Source of the DNA: Hesperophylax magnus
Taxonomy: Eukaryota; Arthropoda; Insecta; Trichoptera; Limnephilidae
Length of the DNA stretch: 64,000 nucleotides
Assembly (NCBI GenBank): GCA_026573805.1
Contig: JAIUSX010000121.1
Span: 10,744,001 to 10,808,000 of the forward strand
Direction: 5' to 3'
Shown one piece after another: positions 11,010-23,500 of the stretch (positions are counted from its first letter, which is position 1; each line of letters starts with the position of its first letter). The position numbers and the translations under genes were made by a program. The notes beneath the pieces were generated by a model that was given only the letters and a program-made list of their open reading frames with translations, was not told the DNA's origin and ran no database searches.

Positions 11010-13292
11010 ACTTACTGTCGATTCATTCTAAATATTCTATCGCAACGAAATTTTGATTAATAATTATGACATAATTTGTGTTTCCGAAACATGGGTGAAC
11101 TCAACAGTGTTTAGTAAAGAACTGTTTGATGACGTAATATTTAAAAGAGATCGTGAGTCCACCAAATTTGTGTCTAAAGAAGGTGGTAGAGTTCTAACTG
11201 CCGTTTCTAAAAAAGTTTCTGTGTCATGAAAAACAGAGTGGGAGAGTGATAATGAACATTTGTGGCTTGTGATCAAGTCAAATTCTCATTCCAACTCACT
11301 CATTTTTATTTGCTTTCTATAAATTCCTCCTAGTGTTACGGTTAAAATTACATGATCTGTATTTAAAGCATTCAAATTCCAATTCGCAGTTTATTATTAT
11401 TGGTGATATCAATTTGCCCGAAATTAAATGGTTACCTGACACTTCATCAAAAAATGATGTTCTTTCCCTAATTATAAAAGCCAGAAAGTACACAGTCTTA
11501 TCAACCTTTCATCAATTCGTAATTTAAGTCAATTCAATTATGTACTGAATACAAATGAAAATTTACTAGACCTTGTTTTATCTGACAATGTTAGGATAGA
11601 TATAGGATATAGCAGCAGATTAACCAAATTAAATCATTTTCACCCTTCATTTGAAATTAACTTAAAACAAAATAAAAATCAGTTTTGAGAAAATAATAAA
11701 ACTGTTTCAAAATATAAATTCAGGAAGGGAAACTACGATGAATGTCAATAGGATCTGCTGTCTATTAATTGGATAACTCTTTTTAAAAATAGGATTGTGA
11801 ATAGCATGGTTCTCTTGTTTTATGAAAAAATTGACGAAATAATTATCATTTAAAAAAAAAGTATGTTATTAAAACAAAAAATCAATACTCTGTCTGATTT
11901 AATCAGCAATTGATTGCTCTCCTTAAGAAAACAAAATAAAGTTAGACTTTTAGACTTGGATAAAAAAATTAGTAACCTGTCAGATTATAATGAATTCTCT
12001 AATTTAAGGAAAATGGCAAAAAAAATACTAAGTGCGTGTTATAAATCAACTCTGTCGAAAGTGGTCTGCAAGATAACATAAAGGTGTTCTGGTCATACTC
12101 AAAATCTTTACGAAAACAAATTGTTTTCCTAAAGTAGCAAACATATTCTCTAAATATTTTTCATCTGTTTATACCAAGTTAGAATCACCTACTAATGATT
12201 CAATGTCAAACATAAATAAACACAACCAAAGCAATCTAGGTAAAATACATATTAGTGCAGATAAAGTAAAATGTTTATTTGAGTAAAATATATTCCAGTA
12301 AATTTCCCCTGGACCTGATGAAATTCCTTCTTTCTTTGTCAGTTGCCGAGCAGATTCTTTATGCTTACCGCTTTTTTATTATTTTGAATGAAGCTTTAAC
12401 CACGATAACTTTTCCTGACTAACGGAAAGAGGCACATGTGGTACCAGTATTCAAATCAGGTGACCAAACTTTAATAAAAAAATACAAACCAATTAGTATA
12501 CTATCATGTTTTGCCAAGGTTTTTGAATCTCTTATATATAAAAAAAAATATTTTTTCACCCTTTGAACCCTTTCTCTGCGTCAGGCAACATGGGTTTGTT
12601 CCTCACAGATCTATCAATTCAAATCTTTTGGAATTTTGTAATTATGTGTGTAATTCGTTTCATGAAACAAGTAGATGCAATTTCTACAGATTTCCAAAAT
12701 TGTTTGATAAAGTTAACCACTCCATCTAACTAAAAAGCTTAATCAAATAGGAATACATGGAGACCTATTTCGCTGGGACAAATCATATTTATATAACAGA
12801 ACACAACTGGTTAATGGATACAAATCATCTCCCATATTTGTAACTTTTGGTGTACCATAGGGGTCAAATCTTGGCACCTTTTTTTCTAATATTCATGAAA
12901 GACAGAGTTTCCGATCATCAGCTGCTTCAAAATGATCTCGTCACACTAAATAATTTGTGTCCTGTCAATTAAATGCACATAAATGTAAAACTTTAAAGTT
13001 CACCCGAAATAAAATTATAAAGGATTTTTCCTACGCTGTTGATAACTCTATTCTTAAAAAAGTGTCTTCCATAAGAGATCTAGGAATCAATGTTGATTCT
13101 AAATTCATATTTGATGCACACATTAATGACATTAATTGCAAATCACTTAAAATGATGGGATTTATTCACAAAATATGCAAGCCTTTCAAAGATCCTCAAT
13201 CAATGTTAACCCTTTACAGTGCCTTTTAGAAGTGAACTTGAATATGGAATCCACATTATTGTAAATATTAAAACATAGTAGAATCGGTTAAA
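11010..13292 (+). pseudogene. Jockey/CR1-like LINE, endonuclease and reverse transcriptase, decayed
   Basis: Plus-strand fragments follow the order of a non-LTR ORF2: NYDIICVSETWVNSTVF (apurinic endonuclease, near 11062), IIGDINLPEIKWLPD (11397), SPGPDEIPSFFVS (12306), EAHVVPVFKSGDQT and KPISILSCFAKVFESLIYK (12430-12543), RQHGFVPHRS (12580), FPKLFDKVNHS (12692), VTFGVPXGSN (12842), and CKTLKF...VSSIRDLGINVDSKF (12973-13110). Stops and frameshifts are frequent, and the catalytic FADD segment appears lost near 12900. The copy is not functional. The clade (Jockey or CR1) is inferred from these motifs. Confidence 0.75.
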
Positions 13293-14011
13293 AAATGCTA
13301 ATACTGTTATCTTTCAAATGTGGTCTACATAACCACCATAGATCATACGACAACCGACAACCACTTAATAATATGTTTACACAAAACAATTCACGGCTAT
13401 CATGATATTGCATGATGTCGTAGCAATGTTGAAAGAAATGTTCCCGATTCCCATTGTTTAAGACGCCATAGCATGTTTCACCTGAAAACATTAAAAATAA
13501 TATCGCCTATTTTAGACCTCTGACCCAAATGTATCGACTATATGATAAGAATAAGTGTGCTGAGCAGACATTTTCGTCGATAATTTGTATGGATTCAGAA
13601 AAAATGTTCTGCTACTGCTAAAAATAAGTTTAAAAAAAAAAAAATATTTTATTTTATTTAGGAAACAAAGAGTCATTTATATATTTAGCATAAACAGCAA
13701 TTATTTACAATATTAGACCAATAATGTTCCATTAATTCTAGTCTTGATTCAATATTTGCACCTATACAATATATTTTTATATGACAAAGATATATAAAGA
13801 ATAAACATTGTTAGGAATTATCAAATGTTGTAAAAACAATTAAAGACAGTTAGTAGTAATACAGTTTTCGCATGATTATAATAAAAACGATAAAATAAAC
13901 TAAGATGATAGATTATTTCACAAAATAAAAAAAGTTATCAGTTTAGTAAGTTGCATTTTATATGTTTTCAAGTTACACTTGAACATATTGCGCTGATTAT
14001 GTTATGTAATA
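13293..14011. other. No gene recognised
   Basis: AT-rich spacer between a dead LINE and a mariner copy. Short open frames here match nothing I know and lack splice context. Confidence 0.4.
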
Positions 14012-14565
14012 CATGGTTTTCCAATTAGAGGTGTTATTTTGATATTCAATCGTAAAAGATCAATGGTTTCGTTGCTTGTGTGGCACGTAGCGCTGTCTTG
14101 TTGAAAGTAAACGTTGTCCAGATCAATACCATCCAATTCCGGCCATAAAAAATCATTAATCATCTCTCGATAGCGCAATCCATTCTCTGTAATTCTTGCT
14201 CCAGTCTCATTTTGGAAAAAGTAAGGTCCAACGACTCGGACCATAATCCGCACCAAAAAGTCACACGTTGTAAATAAAGAGGCTTTTCAACAATAACTCT
14301 TGGGTTTTCCGAGCCCCAGATGCGACAATTTTGCTTGTTGACGAAGCCTCCGAGGTGGAAATGGGCCTCATCACTCAAGATGATTTGCATTTGATTCACT
14401 CAAGTGAATTTTAATAATTTCAATGCGTTGTTGAAGCGTGTATAGTTCCATTTTTATTAATAGCGTAGTTTCTACTTGTCAAATGTAAAAAAATAACAGC
14501 TTTAAAAGTAACATCTACCGAAATAGCAGGCTATTCAAAATAACACCTCTTATTGGAAAACCCTG
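14012..14565 (-). mobile_element. Internally deleted Tc1/mariner element, copy 1
   Basis: The 554-bp element has inverted ends CATGGTTTTCCAATTAGAGG (left) and the inverse of CAGGGTTTTCCAATAAGAGG (right). It is flanked by TA dinucleotides (14010-14011, 14566-14567), the mariner target. The minus strand encodes broken transposase: ILSDEAHFHLGGFVNKQNC, then in another frame GPYFFQNETGARITENG and YFQQDSATCHTSNETIDLL. The latter contains the second catalytic aspartate region (FQQD). The DNA-binding N-terminus and the last catalytic segment are missing. Confidence 0.85.
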
Positions 14566-14860
14566 TACTTGTGTCTGTATTTATATCTCTTATATTTGTG
14601 CCTCTTTTGTCTCCTACTTTTGTACTATTTGTCTTTCATATAATTTTAAATTTTGTATTTTTGTTATTTTTTGTTGTTTCATATTTTAATCTTTATTTAG
14701 ATGTATGAAAATTAATGTATCCTAAGTGTGGGTAGATTTTTGTAATTGTTGTATTAAATATATTTATTAAATATTAGATTTATATACAAAAAAATATTTG
14801 TTTGTAAATCTGCACATGGTTTTACCCAGTTTTTACCAGTCCAATGTTTTTGTTTTCAAG

Positions 14861-15044
14861 AAGGCTAAAGAAGGAGTTAGCGCAACACGGCATAACACAC
14901 CAAAAACAAATAACGCAAAAAAAAATAAAAATTAAGTACGTGTGTTATGCCGTGTTGCGCTAACTCCTTCTTTAGCCTTCTTTAATAGACTAAAGAAGGA
15001 GTTAGCGCAACACGGCATAACACCCCAAAAACAAATAACAAAAA
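14861..15044. repeat. Triple snap-back repeat (40-bp perfect inverted repeat plus third copy)
   Basis: A 40-bp segment at 14861-14900 (AAGGCTAAAGAAGGAGTTAG and onward) is repeated as a perfect reverse complement at 14940-14979, with a 39-nt loop. A third copy lies in the first orientation at 14991-15023, followed by the same CAAAAACAAATAAC tail as copy one. Copies 2 and 3 can also pair across a very short loop. No element ends or genes are associated. Confidence 0.8.
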
Positions 15045-15511
15045 TCCATTTGGCCGTGAAAATCTTAAATCATATTTGGTACCTACTACTAAGCAAAATA
15101 ATGCAGACAAAATTTGGTGGCGTCAGGCATATTGTAATTTAAAAAAGCACAATGTTCCAAGGGCATTTTTTACTTTATCTAAGCGGTGTTCGGAAATTAG
15201 TTAAGTTCCGAAAGGAGATGATTCTACATCATATTTTAAAATTTTACGTCCAAACTTTTATTATTATTCAATGCTTTGCAAGAAAGATAATTAGATGAAA
15301 ATGGGATTTTTTAGTATTTCTGATATATAAGTAACAAAATAATCAATTTTTAGATGTTAAAAAAGAAATTAAATTCACAGATCAATCATTATTATACTCA
15401 AATAAAAATTTAAACGAGTGAGTTATGACGTTTTTTAATAAACTTCAAAGATAGTGTGAGTAATTTGGTGTCTTTTTTTTCTAGATTTCTAGATTTTTTA
15501 GCCGTACCTAC

Positions 15512-15539
15512 TGTACATTTGTAAAAATACAAATGTACA
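15512..15539. repeat. Short perfect hairpin
   Basis: TGTACATTTGTA, a four-A loop, then TACAAATGTACA: a 12-bp perfect stem that can extend outward through ACTG/CAGT with small bulges. It is isolated in AT-rich DNA; function unknown. Confidence 0.7.
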
Positions 15540-16167
15540 CAGTACATCGTTATCATCATTGATAAATAATTTTATGTTGGTGTTAGACATCTAGTAAGTG
15601 TCTTTTATGTAGTTTTTAATCTGATACCACAAATATTATTATTTATTCTCACAAATTACCACAATAACAATAGTAAAATAATATTGAATGGGTTTAACCT
15701 TTTCCTACCCAACGCTCCTAGTGTGAAAGCCATTAAATAATAGTTAATTTTTGCTTAGCAAATTTTTTTCTGTAGATTTTCAAAATATTATTAATTTTGT
15801 AAATATTTCTTTAATTGTCGGTATTTATTATAATTTAGTACTTTGTGTTTACGGTTATTTTAAATTTTTCTTCAGTTTTTATTATCTTTGTTATATTTAA
15901 ATGTCTCTCCTTTCCGTATAACACATAATTTCTATATATTCTATAATTCTTCGGTTGGTTAGTCCTTCATCATATCTATACAAGTAACAGTAGTGGTAGT
16001 AGAAGATCTTAAAATAGGTTATTTGTAACTCGGAAATTTAAAAAAAATATACATATTTTGGTTTTATCAGTTCCATGACTATACTAAACATAACTATACT
16101 AAAAAAGTGACAAAACAGAACGCTTTTAATGAAAAAAACTAATCTAATAATCTAGTCTAGTAATCGT

Positions 16168-16266
16168 AGTTTATAAAATCACTTTGCATTAATTTATTGC
16201 ACTTTTCATGAGTTTATATCACTTTTAATGACTTTATGTCACTTCCCATGATTTATACCACTTTTC
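16168..16266. repeat. 20-bp tandem array, about five units
   Basis: Consecutive 20-base units fit ATGA-TTTAT--CACTTTTC, for example ATGAGTTTATATCACTTTTA and ATGACTTTATGTCACTTCCC. Single related units also appear near 33418 and 18918, so the word is dispersed elsewhere too. Confidence 0.65.
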
Positions 16267-16285
16267 AAAAGTGTTCTGTTAGGTC

Positions 16286-18206
16286 TGATTTTTTCATACA
16301 TTTCGCTTACTTTTTCTAAAACAAAATTTTAGATTTTACTCCCATATGTAAAGAGCACCATTGTTTTCCTTTCGCTAATGAATACGTAATTAAAATGTAG
16401 ACTTCCATTTCAATTTAGGACTAATAAAATGTTGATAAAAATCTTGATAGATTTGAAAATCACAGTATTTTTTTTCTGCCAGTTTCTTTGATATCAATTT
16501 CCAATATTGTTATCTGAGAATTGTAACATTATTGACGTAAGAATCTAAAACATTATTTCATCACAGATCTACGAATAAACAAAACATTTGAGACAGCGGA
16601 ATATACTGCTCAATAATAAATCCAGTATGATAATCATATAAATATGATGCCCCAACGAGGAAGATAACAGCCGACTAAACTTGTTATAGTGCCGAGTCGA
16701 TTATGTTATTTAAATAATACTTCATAGTGCAACCACTTCTCGTCGGAGATCGACGTCTAGCTGGTGAGTTTCAGTTACTGATTCTCGTCCAGGAATCGAT
16801 CATTTGCTTTTTCTTTGTGAAATATTCATTTCATCATTTTATCATATAATATACAGAAAATAGGGTCACGGTTAATACTACTTAAAAAAAACCTATTTGT
16901 ATCAATTAGATAATTAGAAGTAAGTACCGTGTCCTTACTTACTGTTTGTAGTACCTACTTACCTAGTTGGAAACGCGATTGGCAAGTTTAAATTGGACAT
17001 GCGTTTCTCATTAACTAGTTTATCCAAGCAATATTACATAACTAGTTCTATGATTTTGCTGCTATGAGTACCGTTTTACCCTCTCTTGCTACTACATGCA
17101 TTGTTTACGATAAAGAACGAGTGATTATAACAGAACTATCCGTATTTGGTAGATTTGTCTATTGGAATTGGTAGGTAGAAAGCTGAATAGCAGCAGGGGA
17201 CAACAGTTGTTGTTTTGACGTTTTATAATATCTTGTTTGTTGTGTGAATGTCATTCTTATATTTTTAATTGCGGCTTAAGTTAATTAATAATTTTGTGTA
17301 AAATAAATATATACATTTTAATTATTTTCAATTTGTCACGTTCTCTGTGCATGATTGTACAATTTCATTATCATCTTACATCGCTCATGAATTATGTCAG
17401 AAGGTCAGATCTCATTTCCTAGTACTAGGAACTATAAACGGTTAGATTTTAATTCCCTAGCATAAATGATTCATTTAAGATAAGTTTATAAAAACTATTA
17501 TGAGACGAACACAGTCTACCTACGTGCATTTGTGAAGTCTTTTGAGTCGCTGTTAAGTTTCGGTTCTAGTCGCAGTTCGCAGTGAAAAATTATATTGATT
17601 TTATTACTAAAAATTTTTTGTGTAGGTATTGTCATTTTGTTGTTAATTTTATTGAAAAAGAAAAAAAATATTTTTCAACTTTCGTAAGGGGTAAATGTAT
17701 AAACATAAAATAAATAAATATTATTTATGCTTTCATGAACTGCTGATTTGTGTTTGAAAATATGGAATAATAAATTTCCAACAGCTCTATGAATATAAGT
17801 TTGTACATACATTGGCAATTTAATAAAGGGTGATATTATGTTCAATTACAACACAATTACTTTGAACAGAACCTGGTACAGAATTGCTACCTATTAGTTA
17901 TTACTTAGTTATCTTCCTACTTTTGTGTAGACCTTAAACATTAACTTACTAATAATCTTGTTTTAAATTTTACACAACTGATGAACAACTATTTACCCTA
18001 TATTAATAATGGTTGATTATCAGTTGGGTAAAAGTTAAAACACGTTTATTAGTAAGGTGCTTGCTTAATTACCGTATAGATACCACATTTGCTTCGAACA
18101 GATATAAATACACTTTTCTATCTTCTTTGACATTATTTGTAAAACTTTGTTTCCAAAGTAATTGTATTTTAATTTTAAATGTTTTATCAAAGTAAGAACG
18201 TTTTTC
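16286..18206. other. No gene recognised; possible isolated core promoter inside
   Basis: AT-rich DNA with no coding exon that I can support. A CTG/GTGAGT donor-like site at 16761-16769 and a TATA/Initiator pair at 17487-17515 are the only gene-like signals. Confidence 0.35.
17487..17515 (+). promoter_or_regulatory. Candidate TATA box and Initiator
   Basis: TATAAAA at 17487-17493 is followed by ACAGTC, whose A at 17513 lies 26 bases downstream. That is the usual insect TATA-to-start distance. The next 60 bases are less AT-rich and end at CAG/GTGAAA, a weak donor. If real, it could start a non-coding first exon of the downstream plus-strand gene (uricase), or belong to a repeat. This is inference only. 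Confidence 0.3.
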
Positions 18207-18555
18207 GGTGCCACTTTGGCCTAAGATCTAGCTTTAGGTACATTTTTACTATAGCGTGCGGTCTACTGATATTTTCGATGCCACTTTAGCCTAAGATCTG
18301 CCTTTAGGTACATTTCTACTTAAGCGTGCGGTCGATGGTTAATTTCCGTGCCATTTAGCCTAAGATCTACCTTTAGGTACATTTCTACTATAGCGTGCGG
18401 TCTACTGATATTTTCGATGCCACTTTAGCCTAGATCTAACTTTAGGAACATTTCTACTTTAGCGTGCGGTCTACTGATATTTTAGGTGCTACTTTAGCGT
18501 AAGATCTAATTTTAGTTACATTTCTACTTTAGCGTACGGTCTTCTGATATATTTT
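18207..18555. repeat. Minisatellite, about 69-bp unit, five copies
   Basis: Five imperfect copies carry GTGCCACTTTGGCCTAAGAT, TTTAGGTACATTTCTACT and TAGCGTGCGGTCTACTGATA in the same order. Starts are near 18207, 18276, 18345, 18416 and 18485. No open frame is conserved across the units. Confidence 0.8.
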
Positions 18556-19129
18556 CATTTGTTCATAGCAACAAACTGTTTATTGTACCTATTTTTCAAT
18601 GCTTTTAGCGATATCAAAAACTAGCCTGTAACCTAATAATAATAATAACATGGCATTTATATAGCGCAGTTTAGTGTCATTTCATTTCAAGTGCGCTTAA
18701 CTATTCGTATACAAACTTAAAAAACATGGTAATTCAGTATTAGTGGCTCTTAAAATTATTCCTACAGTGTGCCTTACCCTATACAGATCTAATATTATAA
18801 CACTAAGTACACTGTTTATACAAAGTGATGACAAAACTTAGAATAACAATAACAGCAGGACAATTTCATTATCTAGTTTATGTTAGATTTTAGGCTATTT
18901 TTTCGATCACTTTTTATAAAATAAATCACTTTTCAAAGATATTCTGATTTGTCACTGTTCTGAAGAAATGTTAAAGTAGACCCCACAAAAGTGACCCCTT
19001 ATTTACTAGGTTAAACGGCAGAAGGATAGACAATTTCAGCGAAATCGATCAATGATATTGATGATTTTATTTATTTATATACAATAGATAAGATTTTCTT
19101 TGGTTAATTTTACATTAAAACATTTGGAT

Positions 19130-19745
19130 AAATATACACCTTCACTACAATAGTTGTGAATGAGGAATACTTGAAGCAGGTGGATGAGTTTGTGTATTTA
19201 GGAAGTATGTTTACGAGAGATGGGAAGGCTGACAGAGATATTGAAAGAAGGGTAAATGCAGGTAACTCCATTAATGGAGGACTGAACGCAGCTGGCGCTA
19301 ACAAAAAATGTCCAAAGAAGCGAAGCTAGAAGTTCACAATGGAGTGCTGGTACCTACCCTGATATATGGAAGTGAGGCATGGAACTGGCAGAGAAAGGAT
19401 GAAAGTAGACTGAATGCTGTACAAATGAGATCCCTGAGGCGTATGTGTGTAAAACCATGTATGATCGTGTGAGAAATGTGGTGATTCGCAAAGAGTGCAA
19501 GACTGATGTAAGCGTAATGAGTAAAATTAACAAAGGGACGCTTAGATAGTTCTCTTTTCGCAGGTTTTCGCTTGTTTTTTGCTTCTCTTCTTTGGACAAT
19601 TTTTTGTTAGCGCCAACTGCGTTCAGTTTTCCATTAATGGAGTTACCTGCATTTACCCTTGTTTCAATATCTCTGCCAGCCTTCCCATCTCTCGTAAACA
19701 TACTTCCTAAATACATAAACTCATCCACCTGCTTCAATTTATATA
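19130..19745. mobile_element. Non-LTR retrotransposon fragment, partly duplicated in inverse orientation
   Basis: The plus strand from about 19165 reads LKQVDEFVYLGSMFTRDGKA and RVNAGNSINGGLNAAGANKK, then with stops KTMYDRVRNVVIRKECKT and VSVMSKINKGTLR. This is the C-terminal region of an insect RTE-like reverse transcriptase. From 19739 down to about 19600 the minus strand repeats the same start (LKQVDEFMYLGSMFTRDGKA, RVNAGNSINGKLNAVGANKK). The locus is therefore an inverted pair sharing about 140 bp. A third related piece is at 60652-61180. None is intact. Confidence 0.75.
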
Positions 19746-19869
19746 CCTACCCAATTATTTGATTTTCTTGTACAACTACGTCAGTCGCGATAAAGTTTAA
19801 TTTATGTTTACAGAGGTAAATCATTTGTGACACCTACCATATATTTGGTTTAGGTTAATAGATAAAATA

Positions 19870-20062
19870 ATTCTGAAATCCCTGAGGAAGATGTGGTGTT
19901 ATGATGTAGTGAATTAAATACTAGAGTCGGGTCTCATGTCAAGGATAACAGAAAAGTGTGTACGAGTGTGAATAAATCAAGGAGTGTTTTCTAATACAGA
20001 GTTAGTTGGCGGTCCATTCCCTCTGCCTGCGCTTTCGAGGAAATATCGTAATGGTTAGTTAT
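19870..20062 (+). mobile_element. 3' tail of the same LINE family
   Basis: SWRSIPSACAFEEIS followed by a stop (about 20004-20052) matches the end of the reverse transcriptase seen on the other strand at 60665-60710 (WRSVLSAYPCGETA then stop). Both are followed by GTTAG-type short repeats. The segment is a mutated, 5'-truncated tail. Confidence 0.6.
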
Positions 20063-20159
20063 TAGTTACCTTTCTGGAGATTCGTCTCGTTGAGATTCGT
20101 ATGTTGGCGATCCTGATGAATACCATTTATTTTTCCATTATTTAAAAGAGTTAAGCAAA

Positions 20160-20475
20160 CTATTTTTTGAATCCGCACGATTAACTAACATTTATAAAAT
20201 ATAGCAAATTTATTAAAAAATATGTTAAAAGCGGGACTGCAGGCTTTTAACGAATGTATTGACAGATTTCCTAACGAACTGTCGGTAAAATACGAATATG
20301 AAAAATTCTGATATTTTCGCATTTCGTCTATATATTTATTAGGATAAGCTCAGCTTCGTGAACACATGTTCAGATATATTCTGAATGTACTATTAGTTTG
20401 TTAGGAAATGGCGTGCCATCACGTTTTTAACAGGATTTTAATAAATCAGCCATACTTTTTCGCCTTTTTCCCCCG
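20160..20475. mobile_element. MITE of the ACACGGAGAAAA family, copy 1
   Basis: It shares long collinear words with copies at 40740-41085, 51917-52259 and 62369-62720: GCGGGACTGCAGGCTTTTAA, ACGAATGTATTGACAGATTT, TTAGGAAATGG and GTTTTTAACAGGATTTTAAT. Its internal palindrome has decayed (GAACACATGTTC). The right end is mutated (TTTTTCCCCCGTG). Boundaries are approximate. Confidence 0.6.
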
Positions 20476-22138
20476 TGCGGTCGTGTTAGAGTTTTATATT
20501 TTATGTCCACTGGAAGTACCTATTATTATGTGTATATTTGGTACAAGCTAAATGGGGAACTTGACAAAATTAATTTACTTGATAGTTTGATTATTAAAAC
20601 TACACACGTTAAATAGGTAGGTACCAAATACCTTCATAACGTTCGAAATGAGTCAAACATGGTCAATTAATCTAATGGCTGTAATCAAAACATTGTTTAC
20701 GGCAAATGATACAACTCTATAATTTGTTTATTCATTAATTATACGATAGATTTATATGTTCTAATAAAATAAAGATGTCTTACTTAAAACTAAAAAGATG
20801 TGCAAATAATGGCAATATCTCGTCAGTAATTTACAGCCAACCAAATCTTGTTGACAAGAAGTAACGGAGCTGGAGAAAATACATATATCGGACATAATCA
20901 TAATAATTCATAATCGATATACAATTTATTTTACAAGTTTATTGTCATGTTGCAATGTATCATTAGTTGATAAAGTTCTAAAGCATTTCTAAGTACACGA
21001 GGAACGAGGTGTGTAATTTTTTTTTGAATTATACTGTTTGTCCAAAGAAACGTCACTATTTCAATATTCTTTTAAACATGCTTCATGCAGGTAGGTACCG
21101 TAATATTGCAAAAAATGCGAATAAGAAAGTCCAAATAAACACAACGATATCACATCTGAAAAAAAAATCTTTACTGAACCATTTAAACGGCCACCATCTC
21201 GAAACTGAAACGGAACCTACAAACAAATTTAAAAACGAAATGAAAAACGGTGGAGTTAATAAGAACTTTGCTATGATCAGTTAATTATTGTAAGAATTAT
21301 TATGAATTATGAACACAGGTAAATACAAATAAAACTGTTGTCACACTAATCTACTTCACCTTGAACGGCTTCTGTCAATTCCATAAATAAAAGGTTAATT
21401 GTTCGGAATCGCTGGACAAGGATTATATGAAATATTTTTAAATAAAACCTTCTGATTTACCTTAATTACTATGAAACGAATCTGACTGCATTTGAGATAT
21501 TTTTAATTTTGGCATTTTAATTTTTAATTACGTAAATCAAAAATCATCTTTCATTGTATGGGATACAATAAAAGAAACAAGGAAGTTGGGCCATGAACCA
21601 TCATTAGGATCTATGCAGTTTGGTAGTAGCTCGGCGACAATCTATTATTTCTATTGTCTATAGTTTCCGCCCAACTTTACATCGTCAACCAAGGTTTTGG
21701 TTTGGTTGGTTTTTTGGCACCTTTTAGCATAGTTTCTCTTGAGCGTTATTGGTTGACGATACATTTTTCAATGCGTTGTTCTCCAGCGTGGTGTCCTTGT
21801 ATAGGAATTTATTAATAGGCAATATAATCATCATTTTCACGTTGATAAGGATAACACTGATTACAAATCGAATTTAAACGAACAGCGATGGTCGACAGAT
21901 TGCTAAATTAAATGCAAATTGAATCAATATAATGATTAATCGGTTAGTAAATACTATTTGATAAGCTGCATTACGCATTCAAGTCAATTAGCTTCTAACA
22001 GGTACCAAACAAAAATCTATAGTATATATACTATACTATACTTTCATATATTCAATAACATTAGGATTATTCATTTTGCGAAAAAAATCATTATCTCTAT
22101 TTTTATTAACGGATGTATTTAAATATTTTTTTGGTTTG
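20476..22138. other. No gene recognised
   Basis: AT-rich sequence. A GC-moderate piece near 21555-21760 contains TTTTGGTTTGGTTGG but no conserved frame. Nothing else is supportable. Confidence 0.35.
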
Positions 22139-22205
22139 ACCGAGGATTGAATATTCCTCTCCAGGGACTGGAGTCAACCGCGCAAACAACTGAGCCAAAT
22201 CCCGA
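22139..22205 (-). mobile_element. tRNA-like (SINE head) sequence
   Basis: On the minus strand TTGGCTCAGTTGTTTGCGCG resembles an RNA polymerase III A box. About 40 bases later, GAGGAATATTCAATCCTCGG resembles a B box embedded in a stem. A-rich sequence follows. It is too diverged for a functional tRNA; a tRNA-derived SINE head is the better explanation. Confidence 0.35.
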
Positions 22206-22689
22206 TTGGGTAGGACCGATATTTATTTCGTCTATTAACATCCAATTTCAGAGAAATGCGTATATATCCATGTGTATATTCCCACCAAAAGATGATAGAA
22301 TGCATTTTCATTATCAACGAGTCAATATGCCGAGTTTCAGCTCGATCGGATGTCGGGAAATGGGTTGATTTCTTTTTCCAAGTTTTGCATTCATTCATTA
22401 ACTATAACAAAATAGAAATTCAAATAGATTAAACACCGCTTATTTAAACAAGTTCTGCCGTGTAATTATTACTATGTGTTTGGCCTTCTGAAGACATTAT
22501 TTCGCCTCTTCCTAGATTTGATGTTTTCTGATTTTGGTTATTGAGCGCAATTTTTCGATTTTCGATTACCCTGTTTCACCCGATTTTCAATCAACACTCT
22601 TAATTTTAACTTTTTTTTCTTATTGAACAATAAAAAAAATGATTTGAACGATCATGAAGGCATATTATAACAGTTAAATAGATATTTCA

Positions 22690-23500
22690 AATTTGTATGG
22701 CTCAAGGTGGAAGTGATGTTTCGATCTGAACGTGGTTGCGCTGACCATGAAATTTGTTTAGATTATGGTGGAAGTGATGTTGCAATCTGACAGCACAGGA
22801 AGTGATTGTGCTGACCTTGAAATTTGTTTAGCTTATGGTGGAAGTGATGTTGCGATCTGACAGCACTGGAAGTGATTGTGCTGACCTTGAAATTTGTTTA
22901 GCTTATGGTGGAAGTGATGTTGCGATCTGACAGCACAGGAAGTGGTTGTGCTGACCTTGAAATTTGTTTAGCTTATGGTGGAAGTGATGTTGCGATCTGA
23001 CAGCACTGGAAGTGATTGTGCTGACCTTGAAATTTGTTTAGCTTATGGTGGAAGTAATGTTGCGATCTGACAGCACAGTAAGTGGTTGTGCTGACCTTGA
23101 AATTTGTTTAGCTTATGGTGGAAGTGATGTTGCGATCTGACAGCACTGGAAGTGATTGTGCTGACCTTGAAATTTGTTTAGCTCATGGTGGAAGTAATGT
23201 TGCGATCTGACGGCACAAGAAGTGGTTGTGCTGACCTTGAAATTTGTTTAGCTTATGGTGGAAGTGATGTTGCGATCTGACAGCACAGAAAGTGGTTGTG
23301 CTGACATTGAAATTTGTTTAGCTTATGGTGAAAGTGATGTTGCGATCTAAAAGTAGTTGCGCTGACCTTGAATTTGTTTAGCTCACGATGGAAGTGATGT
23401 TGCGATCTGAAAGTGGTTGTGCTGACCTTGAAATTTGTTTAGCTCATGTTGGAAGTGATGTTTCGATCTGAAAGTAGTTACGCTGACCTTGAAATTTCAG
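22690..23500. repeat. 70-bp satellite array with dimeric organisation
   Basis: About 11-12 units of 70 bp carry GGTGGAAGTGATGTTGCGAT and TGCTGACCTTGAAATTTGTT. Units alternate between CAGCACTGGAAGTGATTGTG and CAGCACAGGAAGTGGTTGTG, so the true period is a 140-bp dimer in the middle of the array. Edge units are shorter and more diverged (22690-22790, 23340-23500). The array ends about 450 bp upstream of the uricase start. Confidence 0.9.
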
